From a virus: a stretch of 48,793 nt of DNA. Where the stretch lies: IMG/VR virus record IMGVR_UViG_3300036719_003127, positions 1 to 48,793 of that record, one strand, 5' to 3'. This document shows positions 45,541 through 48,793 of the stretch, one piece after another. How positions within the stretch are numbered: the stretch's first letter is position 1; each line of letters begins with the position of its first letter. The notes below the pieces were generated by a model that was not told the DNA's origin, did no database searches, and worked only from the letters and a program-made list of their open reading frames with translations. The translations under genes and the position numbers were made by a program.

Positions 45541-45776
45541 TGAATATTCTCCTTTTTCCAATTTCTGTTAGAGTTAAGAAAGTTCATAATATAATTTGCC
45601 GCATTAGAAGCATTGTCACCCATTTCATAATGAGCGTTGGAAATGGTTTTAATAGTCCATTTCTCATCATCACTTAATTGTTGGTCGCTTTCAATATCTC
45701 CATATTCCATGCTAATATAATCAGCAACAGCATAGAGATATTCCTGAAAAGACGAATATCGTGATTGATTACTCAT
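45537..45776 (-). CDS. unknown protein, 79 aa
   Basis: It begins MSNQSRYSSFQEYLYAVAD and ends ASNAANYIMNFLNSNR. The layout resembles the gene at 41305-41523 and may represent the same family. It is first on the transcript from 45802-45829. Confidence 0.65.
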   Translation of the reverse strand: MSNQSRYSSFQEYLYAVADYISMEYGDIESDQQLSDDEKWTIKTISNAHYEMGDNASNAANYIMNFLNSNRNWKKENIQ

Positions 45777-45801
45777 AACGAATCCTTGGTGATACGGTTG
45801 T

Positions 45802-45829
45802 ATTCTACCATGTTATCGGCACTTGTCAA
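45802..45829 (-). promoter_or_regulatory. sigma-70 promoter for the operon at 45.8 kb
   Basis: TTGACA (45824-45829), 16-base spacer with CCGATA five bases after the -35 and TGG before the -10, TAGAAT (45802-45807). The -35 lies in the end of the ASCH-like gene. Confidence 0.88.
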
Positions 45830-46262
45830 GAGGTACTTTGCAGTTTTTGGTAAATACAATTCCTTTTTTCTTTGGGGCTGGAATATGATGATCAAATTTT
45901 TTAATATCGCTTACTACCCATCCATATTTGGGTTTATCTGGATTCCAACTATAAAATTCATCTAGTTCTTCTACTTTATGTCTATTATAATCATCTATCC
46001 AAGATTGTTTGTCTGGATACTGAAAACTGTGACTAAAAGTAATTGTTCCTATAATATGAGATTTGAATCGGCCATATTTTCCCGGCGTTTCAATCAGTGC
46101 TAGTTCAACCCCCTCATACTTTTTAGGAAGCGGATACGAGCGTGTTTCAACACTTTTATCGCCATTAATTAAAAGAGTTGACCAAGGAATCTGAATATTT
46201 AAACCGGCCTTAAATGTCATTTCGGTGTATTTTATATCGAGTAAATGTTTGTCGTAGAGCAT
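45813..46262 (-). CDS. ASCH/PUA-like domain protein
   Basis: The 149 residues contain QIPWSTLLINGDKSVETRS and PLPKKYEGVELALIETPGK, which follow the ASCH pattern (K/P-W-x-x-L-I-x-x-G-x-K-x-x-E-x-R), then SHIIGTITFSHSF. ASCH domains bind RNA and some hydrolyse modified nucleosides such as N4-acetylcytidine. The function here is unknown. It has its own promoter at 46277-46305. Confidence 0.7.
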   Translation of the reverse strand: MLYDKHLLDIKYTEMTFKAGLNIQIPWSTLLINGDKSVETRSYPLPKKYEGVELALIETPGKYGRFKSHIIGTITFSHSFQYPDKQSWIDDYNRHKVEELDEFYSWNPDKPKYGWVVSDIKKFDHHIPAPKKKGIVFTKNCKVPLDKCR

Positions 46263-46276
46263 TTATAACCAATCGC

Positions 46277-46305
46277 ATTATACCAGAAGCCTGTGGGTTT
46301 GTCAA
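46277..46305 (-). promoter_or_regulatory. sigma-70 promoter for the ASCH-like gene
   Basis: TTGACA (46300-46305), 17-base spacer ending TGG, TATAAT (46277-46282): both boxes are perfect. No CCGATA core is present. Confidence 0.88.
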
Positions 46306-46351
46306 CTACGACTGACATTCCTATGGGCTTTCTGTTTTTTAGGATAGTTCT

Positions 46352-46939
46352 ATGATTATTATAGTCAAAAAATGTTCAAAATGTCAAGAACATAAAATAT
46401 TAGATAGTTTTTATAATGATAAAATGAATGTATTTGGTAAAAGCAGTTCTTGTAAAATATGTTCTGATAAAACTTGTAAAAAATATTATGTTAAAAATAA
46501 AGAAAAAATTAAAACATATCAAAAACAATATCATCAAGTCAATAAAGCCGTTATTAGAAATAAAGCCCGAAAACAAGCAAATAAATATAAAAAAGATAGA
46601 AGAAAAACCGATATATACTATAAGTTAACAGAAAATTTAAGACATAGAGTTTGGAATTGTCTTAAACTAAAACACGGTTCTAAAAATCAGAAAACTATGG
46701 ACTTAGTAGGTTGTTCGCCAGATCAATTAAAAACTTATTTAGAAAAAAAATTTACTGACGGTATGACTTGGGATAACTATGGTTTTTATGGATGGCATAT
46801 AGATCACATTATTCCTTGCGATAGTTTTGATCTAACCGATCCCTCCCAACAAAAAATTTGTTTTCATTATACAAATTTACAACCATTATGGGCAAAAGAT
46901 AATTTTCAAAAAGGTAATAAAATTATTAATCAACTATAA
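46352..46939 (+). CDS. HNH endonuclease, opposite strand to all other genes
   Basis: This is the only convincing plus-strand gene. ATG 46352 has AGGATAG upstream. The 195 residues have an N-terminal zinc module (KCSKCQEHK, CKICSDKTC), a very basic middle, a 'LVGCSPDQLKTYLEKKF' segment, and the HNH core WHIDHIIPCDSFDL, HYTNLQPLWAKDNFQKGNK. It is probably a free-standing homing endonuclease. It is convergent with the lipoprotein gene, and the last 14 bases overlap its 3' end. It sits precisely between two minus-strand units without breaking a gene, as expected for a mobile insertion. Confidence 0.85.
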   Translation: MIIIVKKCSKCQEHKILDSFYNDKMNVFGKSSSCKICSDKTCKKYYVKNKEKIKTYQKQYHQVNKAVIRNKARKQANKYKKDRRKTDIYYKLTENLRHRVWNCLKLKHGSKNQKTMDLVGCSPDQLKTYLEKKFTDGMTWDNYGFYGWHIDHIIPCDSFDLTDPSQQKICFHYTNLQPLWAKDNFQKGNKIINQL

Positions 46940-47165
46940 TATTCATGGTATGAGTTTCTGAAACTCCAAATCCATTTTTACAACTAAACTTTAGAGTCAC
47001 AGTATTTCCAGATACATTGGTATCAAATTCATGAAAACTAAGAGTATCTGGATAATTTACCATATTTCGTACTCTTGCTTTAGCCACAAGAATTTTATCA
47101 ATACTACTATTAGTCTCACAACCAAAAGTAAAAATAGACAATAGAATAACAAATATATACTTCAT
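46926..47165 (-). CDS. lipoprotein, 79 aa
   Basis: ATG 47165 (MKYIFVILLSIFTFGCETN) gives a signal peptide with a lipobox ending FGC, so the mature protein would be lipid-anchored at the membrane. The rest is a small beta domain (DTNVSGNTVTLKFSCKNGF). Small phage lipoproteins often cause superinfection exclusion or block receptors. It is the 3'-most gene of its operon and faces the HNH gene. Confidence 0.7.
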   Translation of the reverse strand: MKYIFVILLSIFTFGCETNSSIDKILVAKARVRNMVNYPDTLSFHEFDTNVSGNTVTLKFSCKNGFGVSETHTMNIIVD

Positions 47166-47166
47166 A

Positions 47167-47352
47167 TTAGTTTTCCAAAAATTTAGTAATAAAATCAGCC
47201 AAACCACTTAATTCTTCTCTGGTAAATCTAAACTTCATACTATCCCATGAAATACTATTACTAATTACCATTTCAACAACATGATTTTGCTTTTCAAGAT
47301 CAAATCGAAAAACATCGGCTTTATAAAAGTCTTTTAGAATAATATCGTTCAT
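47167..47352 (-). CDS. unknown protein, 61 aa
   Basis: It begins MNDIILKDFYKADVFRFDL and ends SGLADFITKFLEN. It looks like a small beta-alpha protein. It overlaps the gene upstream by 4 bases (ATGA). Confidence 0.65.
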   Translation of the reverse strand: MNDIILKDFYKADVFRFDLEKQNHVVEMVISNSISWDSMKFRFTREELSGLADFITKFLEN

Positions 47353-47474
47353 TTAGTTACCTCAATATGCCATCTGTCACCATGAAGTTCAGCAACAACA
47401 CCCATATTCAACTTAACAAGTTCGGCCACAATTTCAGCCAACCTTTGGGTTTCATTAAGATAAAGATAAATCAT
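47349..47474 (-). CDS. unknown small protein, 41 aa
   Basis: ATG 47474 to TGA 47349 encodes MIYLYLNETQRLAEIVAEL followed by NMGVVAELHGDRWHIEV. It overlaps both neighbours by 4 bases as ATGA, which supports it as a real gene. No motif is recognised. Confidence 0.7.
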   Translation of the reverse strand: MIYLYLNETQRLAEIVAELVKLNMGVVAELHGDRWHIEVTK

Positions 47475-47629
47475 TCAATCTCTCCTTCTGCATCATCAAT
47501 ATACCAATCATATTCACCATCTCTAGCAAATCCTTTTAGATCACTACTAAGACTATCAATAGCAAAGTCTGCTTCTGGACTATTGGCGTCTTTAATTTCT
47601 GGAAAATCAAATACTACAAAAACTTTCAT
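47471..47629 (-). CDS. unknown small acidic protein, 52 aa
   Basis: ATG 47629 to TGA 47471 encodes MKVFVVFDFPEIKDANSPE and DGEYDWYIDDAEGEIE. It is acidic and may mimic DNA or bind a basic host protein. It is coupled to both neighbours by 1- and 4-base overlaps. Confidence 0.7.
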   Translation of the reverse strand: MKVFVVFDFPEIKDANSPEADFAIDSLSSDLKGFARDGEYDWYIDDAEGEIE

Positions 47630-47799
47630 TATGAATTCTCCACAAAACTATTATCAAAACTCTGGAAAAGACCATCAACTTGATCCAAAGTCCAAGGATA
47701 ATTAGGACTATTATCTTCATAATGCTTGATATGTTCACCCAAACATTCAAGAGCGTCCAAAATCATTTCCATATCATGTTTTTCAATATAGTAATTCAT
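47629..47799 (-). CDS. unknown small protein, 56 aa
   Basis: ATG 47799 has a strong GGAGG site. The protein begins MNYYIEKHDMEMILDALEC and ends DGLFQSFDNSFVENS. No motif is recognised. It is the first gene after the promoter at 47820-47848. Confidence 0.7.
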   Translation of the reverse strand: MNYYIEKHDMEMILDALECLGEHIKHYEDNSPNYPWTLDQVDGLFQSFDNSFVENS

Positions 47800-47819
47800 T
47801 TTTCCTCCGTTGTGCTACC

Positions 47820-47848
47820 AGTATACAACACTTATCGGCATTTGTCAA
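47820..47848 (-). promoter_or_regulatory. sigma-70 promoter for the operon 46.9-47.8 kb
   Basis: TTGACA (47843-47848), 17-base spacer with CCGATA five bases after the -35, TATACT (47820-47825). It would drive the small genes down to the lipoprotein. Confidence 0.88.
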
Positions 47849-47851
47849 ATG

Positions 47852-48022
47852 CTACTTAACCCATTCGTCATAGCCATAATTCATAGCATCCTCAATAGTC
47901 TTATCGGGATTATTCTTCATGTATTTTAGAGCAAATAATACAACCTCTGAAACAAGACCGTATTTATCAGCGTCCCTAATAAAAACATCCACAATATCAA
48001 ATTCATTATTAATATTCGTCAT
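47852..48022 (-). CDS. unknown small protein, 56 aa
   Basis: ATG 48022 to TAG 47852 encodes MTNINNEFDIVDVFIRDAD and YGLVSEVVLFALKYMKNNP. The stop is 3 bases from the -35 of the promoter at 47820-47848. It overlaps the upstream gene by 14 bases. No motif is recognised. Confidence 0.7.
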   Translation of the reverse strand: MTNINNEFDIVDVFIRDADKYGLVSEVVLFALKYMKNNPDKTIEDAMNYGYDEWVK

Positions 48023-48287
48023 TGGTAGCCTTTTGCAAATCTCTTGACAAAGTTTGGGACGCTTCTCTTACAGTAGGAAGCCAATAAATATCGTAGATTT
48101 CATTCCATGTTGGAAAAGTATAAAAAGGATCACCCTCATTGATACAATTCCCCTCACTATCATAAATATCATAAAAGGATACTTTTCGTTGGTCATAATC
48201 CTCTACAGAATCATAACAAGCATAAACATTATAATAGCCAAAACTAATAGAACTATCATAAATATACTTAGCAGCCCACTCTGTCAT
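48009..48287 (-). CDS. unknown protein, 92 aa
   Basis: It begins MTEWAAKYIYDSSISFGYY and has VSFYDIYDSEGNCINEGDP, FPTWNEIYDIYWLPTVREA. It is acidic and aromatic-rich, with no recognised motif. It lies 3 bases after the gene at 48291-48566. Confidence 0.65.
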   Translation of the reverse strand: MTEWAAKYIYDSSISFGYYNVYACYDSVEDYDQRKVSFYDIYDSEGNCINEGDPFYTFPTWNEIYDIYWLPTVREASQTLSRDLQKATNDEY

Positions 48288-48290
48288 TTT

Positions 48291-48566
48291 TTATTCTCCA
48301 AATTTTAGATTCCACTCATCTTTAGTAATATTATACAAACTATCATACATGGCATTTACCACCATACGAGAAATATTACCTATGCTATCTGATGTTTGAC
48401 TTGCAAAAGTTGTAATTAACAAATGAAAATAGTGTTTATCAATAGGGGCCAATTGAATAAGCAAAGACCCACTTTTGGTCTTGTTAAAGTGAAAGTCTTT
48501 CCCATACTCTCTATGGATATATTCAACTACTTTCAAGTGACGCTGTTTATATTCTGATTTGGTCAT
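48291..48566 (-). CDS. unknown protein, 91 aa
   Basis: It begins MTKSEYKQRHLKVVEYIHR and has YHRE-like helices and SLLIQLAPIDKHYFHLLIT. No motif is recognised. It is preceded by the very small membrane gene at 48575-48664. Confidence 0.65.
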   Translation of the reverse strand: MTKSEYKQRHLKVVEYIHREYGKDFHFNKTKSGSLLIQLAPIDKHYFHLLITTFASQTSDSIGNISRMVVNAMYDSLYNITKDEWNLKFGE

Positions 48567-48574
48567 AGTTTTAT

Positions 48575-48664
48575 CTAAAAAAGATCACCATAACCATTCC
48601 ACCAATCATAAATTCTGATACTGGCAAAATATCCCAAAAACATAAATAGAACTAATGCGAGCAT
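48575..48664 (-). CDS. very small membrane protein, 29 aa
   Basis: ATG 48664 overlaps the upstream stop (TAATG) and has AAGGA upstream. It encodes MLALVLFMFLGYFASIRIY and ends WWNGYGDLF, a single span. The overlap supports a real gene, but length makes this uncertain. Confidence 0.5.
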   Translation of the reverse strand: MLALVLFMFLGYFASIRIYDWWNGYGDLF

Positions 48665-48793
48665 TATGCTAATCCTTCAATAAAATCCATATCCAGATTG
48701 AGTTCATCCCAATCTGCCTGAGTAACATTTCCCACTACCAAATAGTTGTCATCTTTAGAATAGTCTTGATTTCTATCATACTTAATATAAAAA
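48664..48793 (-). CDS. unknown protein, C-terminal part (enters from right edge)
   Basis: Only the last 42 residues are visible: YDRNQDYSKDDNYLVVGN, then VTQADWDELNLDMDFIEGLA. They end at the stop 48664-48666. The segment is acidic. No family can be recognised from this fragment. Confidence 0.55.
   Translation of the reverse strand, partial: FYIKYDRNQDYSKDDNYLVVGNVTQADWDELNLDMDFIEGLA

Noticed and set aside
1-48793. CRISPR arrays, insertion sequences, integrase or attachment sites.
   Set aside because: No spaced direct repeats, transposase motifs or integrase were seen, and a strictly lytic phage fits better.

Overview
The window is a stretch of a large, AT-rich, tailed double-stranded DNA bacteriophage genome, probably of the T4-like (marine or freshwater myovirus) grade. 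Nearly every gene lies head-to-tail on the minus strand, start and stop codons usually overlap by 1-20 bases, and there are many small genes. Phage hallmarks are an rIIA/rIIB pair, virion-type proteins, endonuclease VII, ThyX, a phage-type ATP-dependent DNA ligase and HNH endonucleases. The host must be a bacterium: the window encodes a tmRNA, consensus sigma-70 promoters, Shine-Dalgarno sites, signal peptides and a lipobox.

Layout by position (transcription mostly runs right to left). 1-5.7 kb: virion-type genes, a catalytically degenerate DeoC-fold protein, a ClpP-like protease and a complete sigma factor. 5.7-12.7 kb: a sugar and nucleotide cassette (GT4 and DxD glycosyltransferases, UDP-galactopyranose mutase, GMP reductase, a deoxyribosyltransferase-fold protein, a methyltransferase, a macro domain). 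12.8-16 kb: a secreted trypsin-like protease, an actin-fold ATPase, a membrane protein and an exported thioredoxin-like protein. 16-23 kb: RuvB with an apparent RuvA-domain-III partner, an AEP-type primase, a tRNA-like gene with an expanded anticodon loop, rIIB and rIIA. 23-31 kb: small early genes, tRNA-Leu(UAA), a DNA glycosylase, a sulfotransferase, DNA ligase and endonuclease VII. 31.3-32.7 kb: an RNA locus with a consensus promoter, tRNA-Ile(UAU), a small membrane gene and tmRNA, next to a SpoU RNA methyltransferase. 33-48.8 kb: many small accessory genes around UvdE, a cytidine-deaminase-fold protein, ThyX, an AlkB-like dioxygenase, an HExxH peptidase and an ASCH-like protein. One HNH gene there (46352-46939) is the only convincing plus-strand gene.

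The genes suggest four jobs. DNA repair and recombination: ligase, RuvB with its partner, endonuclease VII, HhH-GPD glycosylase, UvdE, AlkB-like. Nucleotide management: ThyX, GMP reductase, deaminase, deoxyribosyltransferase-like. Translation support and ribosome rescue: tmRNA, tRNAs, SpoU. Surface or envelope remodelling: glycosyltransferases, galactofuranose supply, sulfotransferase, secreted protease, lipoprotein. Right of 12.6 kb the transcription units are headed by near-consensus sigma-70 promoters, most with a CCGATA-like core just downstream of the -35 box. None was noticed at operon heads in the left 12 kb of virion and sugar genes, which suggests an early/late division.

Most striking are the phage tmRNA with predicted tag (A)GTNQLALAA, the minimal RuvA-domain-III/RuvB pair, the tRNA-like gene with a 24-nt anticodon loop, the actin-ATPase operon and the promoter family. 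All family calls were made by reading motifs; no database search was run.
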